This document shows, piece by piece, positions 1-11,578 of a stretch of 64,000 nucleotides of DNA. This DNA comes from Reticulascus tulasneorum. Lineage: Eukaryota > Ascomycota > Sordariomycetes > Glomerellales > Reticulascaceae. The notes beneath the pieces were generated by a model. The model saw nothing but the letters and a program-made list of their open reading frames with translations, searched no databases and had not been told where the DNA came from. How positions within the stretch are numbered: the first letter of the stretch is position 1; every line of letters starts with the position of its first letter. A program made the position numbers and the translations under genes. The stretch lies in the NCBI GenBank assembly GCA_001557505.1, contig LSAX01000003.1, positions 4,030,001-4,094,000 of the forward strand, written 5' to 3'.

Positions 1-93
1 ACACTGAACGACTTCTCTGTCACTCATGACCTCTAGTACCAGTTTTGCAATCCCTCGACCAATTCAAGCCACTGTTCAGATCTCGCAGGCTTA

Positions 94-822
94 ATGACTA
101 CCTACAATACAGTTCCCAGAGAACTGGGACTGAATGCTATCCAAAACGAAACTTTCCAGATCCTAGTCAACGACATAGCAATTGAGCTTGTTACTTCAAT
201 GCAGCTCCTCGGTAAAACAAGGCCTAGCCTCATAGCTCAAAAAACAGTGAACGGCAATATGCAAATGGGACTTCCGAGTAATCAATGGCAGATTGAAGTG
301 GATGATTGGCATGCCTACGTCATGGCGTGTTTTCAACAGCACCTAGTCAATCGAGTCATTGGACCTAGTAGCCAAGACACAAAGTTCATCACGCCCCCCG
401 CGACAGATGCAGAACGACGAGTATGCCAGGCACAAAGAGTACGTGTTCCACAGGGGTTTAACAACGTGTCACTTTTCGGGCTGGTCTTCACTCTTTGCAC
501 AGGGAGTCTTATCGTATCAATCAGTTTGTTTCTAGAGAAGATTGTTGGATATTTCGGCGGCCCCTCCCTAGGACGTTCTGTTTGGGGGAAGGACGGCGTG
601 CTTCAGATCCAGCGAATGGCTTACGAGGGACAAACGGACTACGCCTGGACTCGCACGGATCGCCATGTTCCGGTTATGGAAGTCATGTGCTATTTGGATC
701 AGCTCAAGAGCCGGACGGAGCTGATTGAGGAGAAAACTATGTCTAAGACAACTTCGAATGAAACGACAATCGCTGAGGTGTCTCCTCAGCGACCCAAAAT
801 GGTTCGAAGACTCACGACATAA
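94..822 (+). CDS. C-terminal part of a fungal membrane protein of unknown function
   Basis: An open frame of 242 codons. A single hydrophobic stretch near residues 127-148 (LFGLVFTLCTGSLIVS) looks like a membrane span, and the tail is rich in Ser, Thr and Lys. The protein resembles the C-terminal end of large fungal membrane proteins of unknown function, so the ATG at 94 is probably internal and the real gene should begin left of the window. Immediately upstream, a different frame (about 41-88) reads FAIPRPIQATVQIS before a stop. That looks like the continuation of the same protein with a one-base shift near position 90, so the gene may be frameshifted or the base call may be wrong. The function is unknown. 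I am fairly sure the frame is coding and unsure of the start. Confidence 0.5.
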   Translation: MTTYNTVPRELGLNAIQNETFQILVNDIAIELVTSMQLLGKTRPSLIAQKTVNGNMQMGLPSNQWQIEVDDWHAYVMACFQQHLVNRVIGPSSQDTKFITPPATDAERRVCQAQRVRVPQGFNNVSLFGLVFTLCTGSLIVSISLFLEKIVGYFGGPSLGRSVWGKDGVLQIQRMAYEGQTDYAWTRTDRHVPVMEVMCYLDQLKSRTELIEEKTMSKTTSNETTIAEVSPQRPKMVRRLTT

Positions 823-1136
823 TATCACATTACAGATAGCGGGACAGATCATCGGGGCAATAAGTTCACACTGGTGAAAGAGGCGAACCAAGAGCAGAAA
901 TCATTGATTGTGCTGGGAGGGTTAGGCACACGAGGTGTGCTAGCACGACCCTGACCGTTTTAGGATACCGTGGTACTATGGAGAGTCTTTGTCACTGGCG
1001 GAAGTCGTTCTTTTGATGGCACATGTTTTGTATTAGGGTTACCCTCGACTGAGATATAGCTAAAAACACTCAACAGATGAAGACACAGATAGCCAAGAGA
1101 TTATGAGCTGAGAAGGCCACAACCGTAGATTTGTCG
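823..1136. other. Intergenic, no gene seen
   Basis: No supported coding frame, RNA gene or repeat is visible here. Confidence 0.5.
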
Positions 1137-1556
1137 TCATGGTAAGCCTGTCTTGGCTGTGGCGCGAAGTAAGTCATCGGCTCGACCTGAAACAAAATCT
1201 AAACGTTCCAGTAGTCTCTGGTTTCTCTTCTCCATCTTCTCGAGCCGATGCATGGCAGCGTCAAGAAACTCATGCTTCTGCTCAGCAGACTCATGAGAAG
1301 CTCTATTTCTCTGGAGACGCTCAAGAGAATGGATGAGCTTTGTCTTCCTCTGTGCGCTCAGGCACTCATGGCAGGCTTTTTGTGAAATGTGAGAAAGATC
1401 GGCAGCCTCTTGACTCATTAGAACGTGGTATACGCCGCAGGACCCAAACTCGGTGCGGCGGCTATGCACTGGATGGCATGTTCGTTCCCGGGCAATGTGA
1501 ACGTGAACTGCAGTACACTTAGCACACCTCGCTTGAGCAACAAAGCGGATACACAT
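1137..1556 (-). CDS. Small Cys-containing protein with C-terminal coiled coil
   Basis: A predicted protein of 139 aa starting MCIRF. The N-terminal part holds scattered cysteines (C-x2-C near residues 10-13 and a later HECLSAQ). The C-terminal half is charged and heptad-like (LEKMEKRNQRLLERL), consistent with a coiled coil. The layout (MC start, Cys-rich N-terminus, C-x2-C close to a helical C-terminus) matches the gene at 2713-3399 and suggests a shared fungal family of unknown function. I see no signal peptide and no catalytic motif. It could be a chance frame, but the shared architecture argues against that. Confidence 0.4.
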   Translation of the reverse strand: MCIRFVAQARCAKCTAVHVHIARERTCHPVHSRRTEFGSCGVYHVLMSQEAADLSHISQKACHECLSAQRKTKLIHSLERLQRNRASHESAEQKHEFLDAAMHRLEKMEKRNQRLLERLDFVSGRADDLLRATAKTGLP

Positions 1557-2712
1557 TGTCAAGCGAATGATGGTTGAGTTACCTGCAGAGTTCGTATTCA
1601 GTGTTCAAGTTGGGTTGTCACTGGCGTAAACTATCGATTTTGGAGAAGTGTCAATGCTCTGAGAGAGCATGCCACAATATATACCCAGGCAGTCTTGGCC
1701 GACCTTGTGATGCTGTTCCAGATTAATAAATCTGTTTCCTCTTCTCTCTATGTATGAATTTAGTACAGTATTGAAATGAAATTGAACAAAGCTGTTTTGT
1801 TAACATACAGACACACTGAAAAGTTTTAAGAGCACATTGTTTCTTTGTTAGGCTAAGTTCCCTGTGGCGCTACCTACGCCCATTTTCTCTACTGCATGCT
1901 CGTGCAACTTGCAAATTTTTAAACAATGAGTTTGTCGTAAACCCTTTGACAAGAGCCATGTTGAATTGAACAATACGCAAGCCACAGTCATGAATGTAAT
2001 TTGACTCACTGATCCACACACAGAAAAGTTTTGGGACAGAGCTCTGAATAATGACCATAGAGCCCCGCGTTTCACTTGTCATCTAACACCTAGAGCCTAC
2101 ATACCTTCTATTCTAGTACAGTTTGATGGGTACGAATCATGCGAATGAAACGTCATTCATCCCATGGATGGAGCGTCGGCTCGTATAATGGCAAGCCGAT
2201 GGGATTCTCTTTGTCTGTTATTCCCATCATGCTCAATAACAATGCGAATGTTTGCACATTGGAAAGATCCCGACAGGACCAAGGAGAGGACGATGGGCAG
2301 ATTGAAAGGTTACCCCAAAAGAAAGGGGGTGGGTCTGTCAAGCAGTGCAGAGGTAACCGACGGGAGACTGAAATGTTAACTTTTTGACAATACTATGTCT
2401 GAGACCCTTTTTCAGACATCGAGTCTTCAGTCAACTTAGTCAGAGATAAATGCGGTTCCAACAGCAGAGAATCAGCCCAGCAGCGCAAAGACAGATTCAA
2501 GTGCTGGTTTTTTAGGCAGAGTCTGAAATAGTGTCCTCACACTCAACACATCACGTACTAAAAAATCTAATTTGGAGAGAGGGTATTCGACTTTCAATTT
2601 CGTCATTCTCTATCGTCAAATAACTATCACTAAGCAGTAAAGAATGGACTACAGGTCAGTTTCTGCAGCTCAAAATTCTACAGACACACCTCTACAGCTG
2701 TTTTTAAAGCTC
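1557..2712. other. Intergenic, AT-rich, no gene seen
   Basis: Only short overlapping frames without protein-like composition are present. I see no tRNA, repeat or mobile element. Confidence 0.5.
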
Positions 2713-3399
2713 TTAGGCGACGTTGGAAGAAGATCCAGTAAGGCTATTTTGTGCATTCTGGATACACTCGGTAAGCTTTTCACAGAGAACGGCCTTGCGC
2801 TGGGCAAGGGTCTGAAGGGTAAGCTCAAGGACCGGCCCATTCATGCCGACATGGTTGAGGCCAAATTGAACGATCTCCTCAACCTGTTTAAACTCGGTTT
2901 CAGCATGACTCTGTACAGTATTGCAAAGGGCTTGCATTTGGGTCCGGATAATCTGGACTCCAGTGGGCACATATGACTCAAGTTCAGAGACGCGGGCTTG
3001 AGTAGTCTGGACTTCAACTCGCAAGTTAGCAACGTGCTGTGCCGGAATTGCAGCCTTTGACTTTTTTGCCTTCGCCTCGAGCCATAAAGAACCGACAGTT
3101 GCTTCCAGTTGGGATTTCTCAGTGTCCCAGCGACTGCGATTCTGAGCCTCATTGGCCATAATCTGCCTGGCGCAGCAAGCTGGGCACGGCTGATTCGCAT
3201 AGTGTCCAATCTCGGCAAACTTCACCACCGGGTCTGGGAAAGTGGGCACAATACCAAGGCACATAACAGGGTGTTCTTTGAGGTCGACGTCCTCTCGGCA
3301 GGGTTCTATGCCAGCAGGATAGGGGTAGATCATACCGCAGCTGTTAGGAAACTCAGGGGTGCTGACACATCGACTGAGAGAGTATTTAAAGACACACAT
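2713..3399 (-). CDS. Cys-containing coiled-coil protein of unknown function
   Basis: A predicted protein of 228 aa from the ATG at 3399 (MCVFKYSLS). The open frame extends 44 codons further upstream, but that part has no protein-like features. The N-terminal third carries several cysteines, ending in CPACCARQ near residue 75. The remainder is an alpha-helical, heptad-rich segment (LRVEVQTTQARVSELE and onward) predicted to form a coiled coil. There is no signal peptide, membrane span or known catalytic motif. The architecture repeats that of the gene at 1137-1556 on the same strand, so the two may be tandem paralogues separated by about 1.2 kb. The function is unknown. Confidence 0.55.
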   Translation of the reverse strand: MCVFKYSLSRCVSTPEFPNSCGMIYPYPAGIEPCREDVDLKEHPVMCLGIVPTFPDPVVKFAEIGHYANQPCPACCARQIMANEAQNRSRWDTEKSQLEATVGSLWLEAKAKKSKAAIPAQHVANLRVEVQTTQARVSELESYVPTGVQIIRTQMQALCNTVQSHAETEFKQVEEIVQFGLNHVGMNGPVLELTLQTLAQRKAVLCEKLTECIQNAQNSLTGSSSNVA

Positions 3400-5214
3400 A
3401 TTGGCTATGTGCGCAGTTGAATGAAGGGTTGATCCTGGAAAATAAGGGAAATCTGTGTAAGTTCGTGTGGCAGTGTGATTCAGATGATGAGGGGAACTCT
3501 GCTGCTTGGGGACAAGAAGGGGTGAGAGCAACCTGACTTCGAGCTGATCGTACGCGGCTTAATATAGTTGTAGAGCCGAGTTAGACTTCTAATAAATGAG
3601 AAGTTGTTCAAGTTACAGTCATTGTTGATCAAAGTAGGTGTTATTGGTCAGGAAGATTATCAGCGAATAGGGTGAAATTGTAAGCCTCTTTGTCAAGACG
3701 TCACTCTTATCGAACCAGAGGAAACAGCCGAACCTCTCCCAAGTCAGACATCCACCACTCATGAGTAGACTCACAACCCTCCTGGCTTCATTATCCAACG
3801 TTGCCCTGACCTTGGGCGCCGAAGCTAATTGTCTCGTTGATCACGACAGTGAGTTCTTCAAGAACCTTGACCTTGCAGGTTCAGGAAACACATGAGCTCC
3901 CAACATCATCTCTGTTGCTCGACTGACATCTAGGAGTGGGATGGATAATATCTAATCCTCCAGGGGTAATTAGAATATAATTAACAAAAGAAATGGTGCA
4001 AATTCCTTTTCAGTAGCGGCGACCCTCTCCCGCCGTCATGTCTGCGACAAGCTGTTTCTACGTATAACTGTGCCTGCGACGTGGGCTGTTTCAACGTGTT
4101 CCTGAACAGCGACCATCATTTCTGTAGTGAGCGGAGGAATGGGCAGTAAAAGCTGAAATGAGGAGAGAGACGTAGGTCTCACAGGTTTTCAGTGAGTCAC
4201 AATCGCGAGGCAAAGGCACAAGGCAAAGGGTCGCAATCCATGATATGGTTTCATCTTGCCGGCATGAGATGTCATGGCAGCTGCTATGGGGGCTGCGGGA
4301 ACAGCCGAGATCCGCTATGAATACCAGGAACCCACTATTGGCAGGCCCTGTATCCTTGTCCCGCCCCAAATGAATGCTGGGAAGGCCCGAGACGGTGGTG
4401 ATCTGATGATCTGCTTGTGCTGTTCCCGGTTCTCGAGCATTTCATCGTGTGTCATAATGGCCATCCACGTCCTGCTGGTATTGGGACGGTGAAGTTGCAA
4501 CAGGTCTCGACCAACAAACCTCATCACCAAAATGGCCATTCAGGGTTGAGGGTGGTGACAGTGCGTTTTGGCCAACTTCCCACTGTATTCTCCTGGTGGC
4601 AGGTAGGTAGTCTGTGTACAGTGTCAAAGTCCACACTTGTCAGGACAACCCGTATACTTCGTACTGTGAGCAAGGTACTTAGGTACCTAGGTAAGGTACT
4701 GGGGAATGTACCTTACCTGGATGCTCCCCTCTGCGTCGGAAATTTATAGTGGGCCGATCAATGATTCGCCCAGTAAAATCGTTCGACTTCATCCAGAGTG
4801 CTGCTGGGCCGTAGCAGAGGAGCACTGGCCAAAGCCAGGCAATACGAGCGGCCATCGTTTTTTCGCGATTGACCAGCAAAGATAGCAAACCGTCGCACTG
4901 CAGGTTACTCCAACTTACGTTCCTCCCAGAATTATCCCTCGAATCACCCGTATTCGAACTGTCTGAACAATTTCCGGCATCTCAAACGCTCATATCTATC
5001 TATACCTACACTCCTGCGACTGGGAGATAGGCTGAGAGACAAGAGCAATGCCCGCGGTTCGCGAAGCGAGGAGATGATCGCGTCTGACACTGGAGGCTGA
5101 ACACTTGTCCAAGCCGAGGGCATTTGCCCGCCGACCTTCCTCCTTCCCGAGACGTCTCAGCCGCCTCTTATCTTCATAGACATCAGCTCGTCGAGCCCCA
5201 GAACTCGGCTCACG
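3400..5214. other. Intergenic; possible Cys-rich short exons, otherwise empty
   Basis: Frames at 3761-3848 (a signal-peptide-like start) and about 4018-4132 (a Cys-rich stretch) look protein-like but cannot be joined cleanly. A GGTAC-rich repeat lies at 4671-4718. The last few hundred bases form the promoter of the gene at 5215. Confidence 0.35.
4671..4718. repeat. GGTACCTAGGTA-type short palindromic repeat tract
   Basis: Several overlapping copies of GGTAC/GTACC and CTTAGGTACCTAGG occur in about 48 bp, forming short nested palindromes. Such tracts occur in intergenic DNA of many filamentous fungi. No function is inferred. Confidence 0.5.
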
Positions 5215-8200
5215 ATGCTCTCCCACCTCCGGTTCCATCGACGCGCGCCGTCGAATCCCTCTTCGCCAGGCCCTGATCAGCCCACTCACTGGGATGGCTC
5301 CCCATCCCAATCTCAACATCCTCCATTTCCTCAAGATGGTGGTCCCAATCCTGACAACCGTCCGAGTTCGGCCAATCCCTCTCTTCTGCCGCCCTCCCTG
5401 CCTCCAGTATCTCGCGTTACGTCCTCCGACTCCGAACCTCAGCTCGACATGCAAGACCTCGAATCCACAATGACGCAAGATCCGAGACAACAGCAACCCT
5501 TGCGATCGCCCTACAACGGTGACTCGGGGTTCATCGGTGGCGTCGCCCTTCGGAACTATAGACGTGGCCAACAAGCTACAGCACGCCGACCAGAATCTGC
5601 AGGGAACACGAGTGCTGGGACTGGTGCCGGCAGTCACGAAAGTCACATCTCAAAGTCAAAACCCATGCCCCCGCCAATAGTCACGACTGGTCCAGCTCGA
5701 CCTCCTCCACAGCCGTTGAAGTACGTCAAACCTGCGTCGTCGTTTGTAACGCCTACGGATTTGCATAGTCAGAATCAGAATCAAAATCAGAACCTGGGAT
5801 ATCCCGCCGCTGGGAAACGCCCGGCCGGGACGAGATTGACCAGCGAGCCGCCTACACTTGCGATGGCAAGCTATAACGGGGAAGTGCCCAAGGGGAAGAA
5901 GGGTTTGCCATTTTTGAAGAATCCAATGTCGACCTTGCTGGCACGGAGGAAGACCAGTCAGAATGCCCCCGATCTTCTACCGCTACCACTTGCAAAACGA
6001 AAGGAAGAGCCATCTTATGATCCTCGAATCAGGGGAACGAGGATCCACGATTTCAGCGCCCCGAGACCGAAAAGATTTGTTTCAAGCAATGATATAGCGA
6101 ATGCGGGACAGAATACAAGGGTAGAGCAACCGCGAATTGAGGAGAAAGAAGAGCTGGCGAGGGCCTCACAACAGGATAGTTTCGAGCCGTTGACATACGG
6201 ACAGCACGCAAGAAATAGAAGCAATGCATCCGACTCTGGTCTCTCACTATCGGCCAGCGTCAATTCTGCCCAGATACAAACGCCAGAAACAAGCAACACT
6301 GCATCCAGCAAGACGAGGAGGGGTTCAGACTTGGAACAGAAGCCCCTGCCTGGACAGCCGCCTGTAGTTCCCCCAAGGACCAAACTGCCATGTCGATCCG
6401 ATCCTTATCGACGGCCTCGAGAATTGCCTCTGGTGATGCGCTTGCAAGTCTCCCAAAGTCGAACCCTTCCGCCAGAACCACTTCCAGGCGTATCTCCTTG
6501 TCCGATGCATCCGGCAAAGATATCTTGTCGTCTGTTCCCCGGCACATGAAGAGCACGTCTTCTCGATTCAGCTTCGATATGATCGGTGCCGCCAAACAGG
6601 AGAAGCTACTCGAGGAGAGACATCGGCAGCGCGAGTTGGAGAAGAAGACTGCGGACCCGGATCCCCAACGAGACTCGAGATTTGACGACTTCGACGACGA
6701 CGGATTCGACTATGATGCCATGATGGATGATGATGGTCTAGAAGAACGTATCCCTGGCGTCAACGCGGATTATGAAGACGAATACGAGGAGGAGTTTGCA
6801 GCAGAGATGGAGCAGGAGGCAGAGCCGGACCCTGACAACGACCAGGAAAACTTTGCGGGTTTTGTCTTTGAAAGATCGAATCCAACATCTGCTTTGGCAA
6901 GTCCTCGAAGCGCGGGCATGCTTTCCACGCCTAGGGACAACGATGGCAAGGTAATTGGCTTTGCCATGACGAAGGACACTACTCCAGATCTTCATCCTGT
7001 GCCTTCGCCCGGCGTGTCATCTGAGCAGACTCTACAGCCGAATCCAGACGATAGCGTCACTGGTCTTGCCATACAAGGCCTGGATATTAATGTCAAAGCC
7101 CAGAAATCTAACCTTGCCGCCTTTAACCAAAACCATCAAGTGCCCCCTGTCGACGATGATCACCATGAAGACGATCTGTATTATGACGATGGCCTTATCA
7201 ACGAAGTCAATGGGTTCAGACGAGACTCTTTTGGAGGAGAAGGAGACGGTACCTATTTTGACGAGTCCATTTTTGACAACGTCGATACGGACCAGTACGG
7301 CCGACCCATACCGGGCGCGTTCGCCATGGCGCAGTCAAGCAGAACCGCGACCCAAGATCATAGTAAGCGGGTATCGGACAGCACATCACGGATGTCGGCT
7401 CAATCGGGCACTTCCCAGTCAACTACCCACACCTCGGTCAGCACAGGAATCCAGCACTATCCATCTACAGCAGGGCCAAAGCGTGAGAATGACGAGATCT
7501 CGGCCAGCCGGGAACTTCCCGCGCCCATTCCAGGGTTTCCTGCATCCGAGACCGAGAAGATGGCGGTTTATCAGGCTGCACTCGCCGCTGCAGCACACAA
7601 AGCAGCTGCCAATGGCAAATTTCGACGAGATTCCTCCCCTCCACCGAGCGAATTGAGGTTGCCTGATGGAGAGTCCACAAATGACTTAGCAGATAACAGT
7701 CTTCCTGATGACTACGAAGATTACGACGATGACCTTTACCCACACGACAATCTCGACGACTATGAGCTCGATGACGATGCCATCATTGCAGAAGCAAATG
7801 CTAGCGCTCTTGCGAATGACTCTGATGGTTGGTACGGCCAAGAATTTGGGTTTTACTCTGCTCCAGTCAATCAACAACACCATAGCAGAGACAGTTCCAA
7901 CTCGTCTAATGGCGGCAAGGATTTCGAATTCGCGAACGGCGGATTCTTTGGCCCTTCGGGCGTCAGCCGAACGATCTCAGGGCGCATGGTATCTCGGGAG
8001 CCAAACCTCACTCCAATCACGGAGCGGTCTGAGTATTCAAATCGCAACTCCATTATGAGTCTTTCAGTTCCGCCGCTAGGATCCGGCACGTCAAACCTTT
8101 TCAGTCCCGGGCTGGCACAGCTGGCAATGATGGCTGACGGAGATGACAACATGACTCTGTCGGCACTTCTAAGATTGCGTACCCGGGCTTGGGGAGGATC

Positions 8201-8810
8201 CCAGGCGAGTTTGGTATCGAGCAAAGAAGGGTCGCCTAGATCAGAAAGAGGCGATGGATCAAGCTCGCCATGGGGACCAGGCGCAGGCAACATTCTGGGC
8301 ATCCATAGTGGGCATGGGCGCAAGAACTCCACTTTCTCGATTCTCAGCCGCGACTCAGATGCAGGGAGCGCAGGCGGATCTCCTACCCTCACGATGTCGA
8401 TGCCCATAATCGGTTCTCCGCCGCCACCAATACCCCCAGCTCGCGATCTCATTAGTCCTGCCAGCGTTCCTACGTCGCAGTTCTCACAGCACCAGCCATT
8501 CCCATACCAGTCTTTGATGGAAACCGACAAAGGCGAGGATTATTCAGCATCAGCAAGCATGTCCAATTCTGGCATCTGGATGAAAAGTCCTGACACTTCT
8601 ATGCACCCAAACGTTGTGGTACGCTCTGATGTCCCAGCTCCGCTGCGGAGACCGGGTATGGGACACAAGCATAAGGGCTCGGCCGATAGCATCTCATACA
8701 TCAAAGAGGAAGATAGCGGCGAGACGCGGTGGGTCGTCGAGCGGCGTCGGACGGCTGACACAGGTGAGATCGAAGTAGAAAGGGAGGTGCTAGAGCGTGG
8801 GAGAATCTAG
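5215..8810 (+). CDS. Large low-complexity acidic protein, conserved in filamentous fungi; one apparent frameshift
   Basis: Two overlapping long frames (5215 to about 6383, then 6390-8810) together encode about 1,195 aa. The N-terminus is Pro/Ser-rich (MLSHLRFHRRAP). The middle holds a well-formed helical segment (FSFDMIGAAKQEKLLEERHR) followed by very acidic stretches (DDFDDDGFDYDAMMDDDGL and EDEYEEEF). The C-terminal half is Ser/Gly/Pro-rich with short Asp/Tyr runs and ends in a charged tail. I see no catalytic domain, signal peptide or membrane span; it is probably a disordered cytoplasmic or nuclear scaffold. The frame changes between PPVVPPRT (ending about 6381) and AMSIRSLSTAS (from about 6387). 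No GT-AG pair of intron size fits without losing conserved-looking sequence, so a one-base deletion or sequencing error is the simplest reading. Codon use and complexity are alike on both sides. Confidence 0.75.
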
Positions 8811-9553
8811 GTGGTCTGCCACCCCACCTGCGGTCTGTGCCGTCACTCTTCGAGGAGATTGTTTAGCAGGACAGGAGGACATTTGGCGTTAATGACGTGA
8901 GGATATACATGGCTTGTCTGCCCTTCGGTTATGGGTTCCAGGTTTGCAACTCGGCGTTGCAGACGGTAAATGAGGACGGTACCTATATAGGAACGTGTGT
9001 CATGACTAGACGCACCAATTGCTGGATGCAACGGGTAATAATTGGATAGGGAAACAAAAGTTGCGCAAGGCAAACATACTTAAGCCGGGCAAGAGAAGGC
9101 CGCTCCCGTGATCAATACCAAACAGAAACAAGTATCTTACGAGAAACGCCTGTTGCCTGATGCCATCTATATTGTGCTTGTCACGATGTTTAAAAAGTCT
9201 AGGATTTCAAGGTGGCGCCTTGGAAAAGAGGTACTTGCATGTTTCACTGCGAGATACGAGAAGTTTGCTAAACAGTCTGCGCCTCAGTGGCGGCAGCCGA
9301 GGTGCGCAACTCAACCAACGTCCAAACTTGGCGAGCTCCAAAGCTGTTTTGTCAAATGAAAAATCATATTGCACAAAAGAGAATGGCCCAAAGTTTGTCA
9401 ACCGCAGGCACAGTACCCGCGCGATCGTTGTATCCAGCGACTCGTCCAAGGAACGCAGAAGGCAAAGTCTTTGACGCAAGCTTTTGCATTGAAGTTGAAT
9501 CTATGTTTGAACCTTTCCGTCATAATTCATAAGAAACCTCCTCATTTTCGGTC
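8811..9553. other. Intergenic, no gene seen
   Basis: Overlapping short frames only. This region lies between convergent genes and should hold their 3' ends. Confidence 0.5.
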
Positions 9554-10048
9554 TCAGGAGCCCAAGTGGGCTGCCACTTCGATCTCGATGCGCATGTTCT
9601 CAAGAGCCAGACTTTCCACCCCGATCACAGTAAGTAGTGGTTGATGGTTTGGACACCACTTTCGCAGATTCCCTACAAGAAATCCGCCGACCTCTTCCAT
9701 ATCCAGCGGCGCAATATAGCAGCGGACCTTATAGACCTGCTCCCAGCCCTTGCTGCCAGCATGCTCCAATGTATACTGGACGTTCGCGAACGCTTGGTCG
9801 ATCTGCTTCGATATGTCGGTCGGAAATTCCTCGGTGGTGAGGTCCAACCCGCCTAGTGCTGTTGTGTTAGCCTCATTTCGAACGAGCGAGATGAATGCTG
9901 GGTCCTCGCAATCGAGGTTTATGAGGGCGTTCTCACCTTGTCCGGATATCTCAATCACATCTCCGATCCGAACAGCCTGGCTATAGTGAAAATCTTTCTT
10001 AACTCTTTCGCCGAACCCGGGGTAAGAGGAATATTGCAAATGAGACAT
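9554..10048 (-). CDS. RidA/YjgF/UK114 family protein
   Basis: An intronless protein of 164 aa, close to the usual family size with a slightly extended middle. Family features are visible in order: an N-terminal strand with YSQAVRIGDVIEISGQG (residues 22-38), a helix region QIDQAFANVQYTLEHAGS, then KVRCYIAPLD, and the C-terminal ENMRIEIEVAAHLG. In this family the Arg of the VRCY segment and the Glu of the IEIEV segment line the pocket that binds imines and enamines. Members deaminate reactive 2-aminoacrylate or act on related intermediates; the fungal subgroup with an insertion around residues 45-75 is less well characterised. It sits alone and is convergent with the gene at 5215. Confidence 0.85.
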   Translation of the reverse strand: MSHLQYSSYPGFGERVKKDFHYSQAVRIGDVIEISGQGENALINLDCEDPAFISLVRNEANTTALGGLDLTTEEFPTDISKQIDQAFANVQYTLEHAGSKGWEQVYKVRCYIAPLDMEEVGGFLVGNLRKWCPNHQPLLTVIGVESLALENMRIEIEVAAHLGS

Positions 10049-10646
10049 TATGAGGGTTAAAATGCTGATTGATCTATAGGTAATGATAGATGGAGGTCTG
10101 CAAATGAGATTGTCTGATCACCTTTGCAAGATCTAGCGATCTCAACTTCACTCCCTCGTTATATATACTCATTATCTATACACAGGCACTACGTAGAGCC
10201 TACGAAATGCTGACCTCATTCTCGCATTTTGCGAATTACAAATCGGCCAACCCGTCGCTTGGCAGAAATAGAGACTTGCTGCTGATCCTGCCCCAAGAAG
10301 ATCTGGCGTACTTGGCGATTCCTTCGAACCACTTGGCAGTGTTCGAGAAGCAGCGATTTGTAAGGCAGGAGCTGGTGTTTGTCCGACCGCCACCATCTAC
10401 CGCATTCTTCAGCTGCTATCTATCCAATTGATGTAACCCAGCAGCTACTTCAAATCATGTTCTTCAGCCCGGTGTACGCGAAATCCCGCCCACGTAGCCG
10501 CTCTTTACATCAGGACTACAGTAGTACGATAATATGGCATAATTGTAACTTTCTTCAAGTCGAGGTCTTGCTGACAAAAGATCTGCTAATTAACAACGCT
10601 CCTGTAAATTCTACTATTCATGGAATTACTCGTTGCGCCGTCATTC
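10049..10646. other. Intergenic, no supported gene
   Basis: It contains the promoter of the RidA gene. A 74-codon frame at 10207-10431 has some hydrophobic character but no start context, intron signals or recognisable motif. Confidence 0.4.
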
Positions 10647-11578
10647 TTATAATTCATCCTTGTCTCTTAAGCTGCCCCCTGTCGCCCTTGCCGAGTCTTT
10701 CTCTCTTCGTTTCACCTTCCTCTCTTGCCTTTTAACTTCGTGATGTATCCTCTCCCATGCAAGCCTGTGGTTTTTACCATCTTCAGTTTCAACAACATAT
10801 TGACCTTGGATCTTGAACGTGATGTCCCTTTTCCCGTGCTTCAAATCGGGCTTCGTATGTTCGATTGGCCATGCGGTAATCTTGCGGTCAACAGGCGAGG
10901 CCCTGTATAGAGAAAGGTCTGTAAAATCGGCTTCTGCGCGCAACGTTAGTCACATCAATCGCTCTGCGGGTGTCAATAGATGTGCGGTTTGTATGTCCTA
11001 CCTCGACACTTGCTGTTGTGTGCCACCCAGAGAGGCAAAATCGTATAGATTGAACCTGGCGCAAAGAACAAGACTTTTTCGTCTTCTGGATTGATATGAG
11101 CTTGCTCCTTCAGTTCTGCATCCTTTGGCTGCTTGGCGTTCTTCTCCAGGACTGGTTTTGTCTCCAATACAAAGGGTAGATGCTCTGTTTCGTGCTTGTC
11201 CCATAGCCGTTGATCGATCCAGTCTCTTACTGCTTTGGGCACGTCTTTGTATTCCATCATCACGAACTCACGGTTGGATCCCCCATGGTCTACGCCTTCC
11301 CAGCTACCAGGGTACGCACGCGCCTCAAACAGAGTTTTGATGGCCGCGACGTATGGTGACAGTGCTGATGGCGGCTTTTTCAAGTCTCCTAATGTGTAAT
11401 GAGTCGCGTGGAAGCTCTCGACGGCGAGGCATGGCGCCTCGAAACCCATCGGTGCCGAACCGTCATCGGGAAACGGCCATGACCGCCTGAAACTTTCAAC
11501 GACTGGATGTTGTTCCCAGCTCGCGAAAACGGTCACGCTTTGCAGTAGAATGCACAAGCATTGAGTGTTGATCCTCAT
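10647..11578 (-). CDS. Secreted protein of unknown function
   Basis: Two exons, 11578-11002 and 10933-10647, joined across a 68-bp intron with donor GTAGGA, a GACTAAC-type branch site and a GCAG acceptor; phases agree and give 287 aa. The N-terminus MRINTQCLCILLQSVTVFAS is a signal peptide, so the product should be secreted. The mature part is mixed alpha/beta with motifs such as PGSWEGVDHGGSNREFVMMEY and a basic, charged C-terminus (HHEVKRQERKVKRREKD). I do not recognise a domain. The single GGSNREF segment could be a ligand loop, but that is only a guess. Confidence 0.7.

Noticed and set aside
4996..5646. 216-codon frame antisense to the gene at 5215
   Set aside because: A shadow of the GC-rich coding sequence; Arg/Gly-rich with no features.
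8679..8686. Copy of TCGGCCGA
   Set aside because: It lies inside the coding region of the large acidic protein, so it is taken as a chance occurrence.
10207..10431. 74-codon frame with a protein-like middle
   Set aside because: No neighbouring exon, signal or recognised domain could be joined to it.
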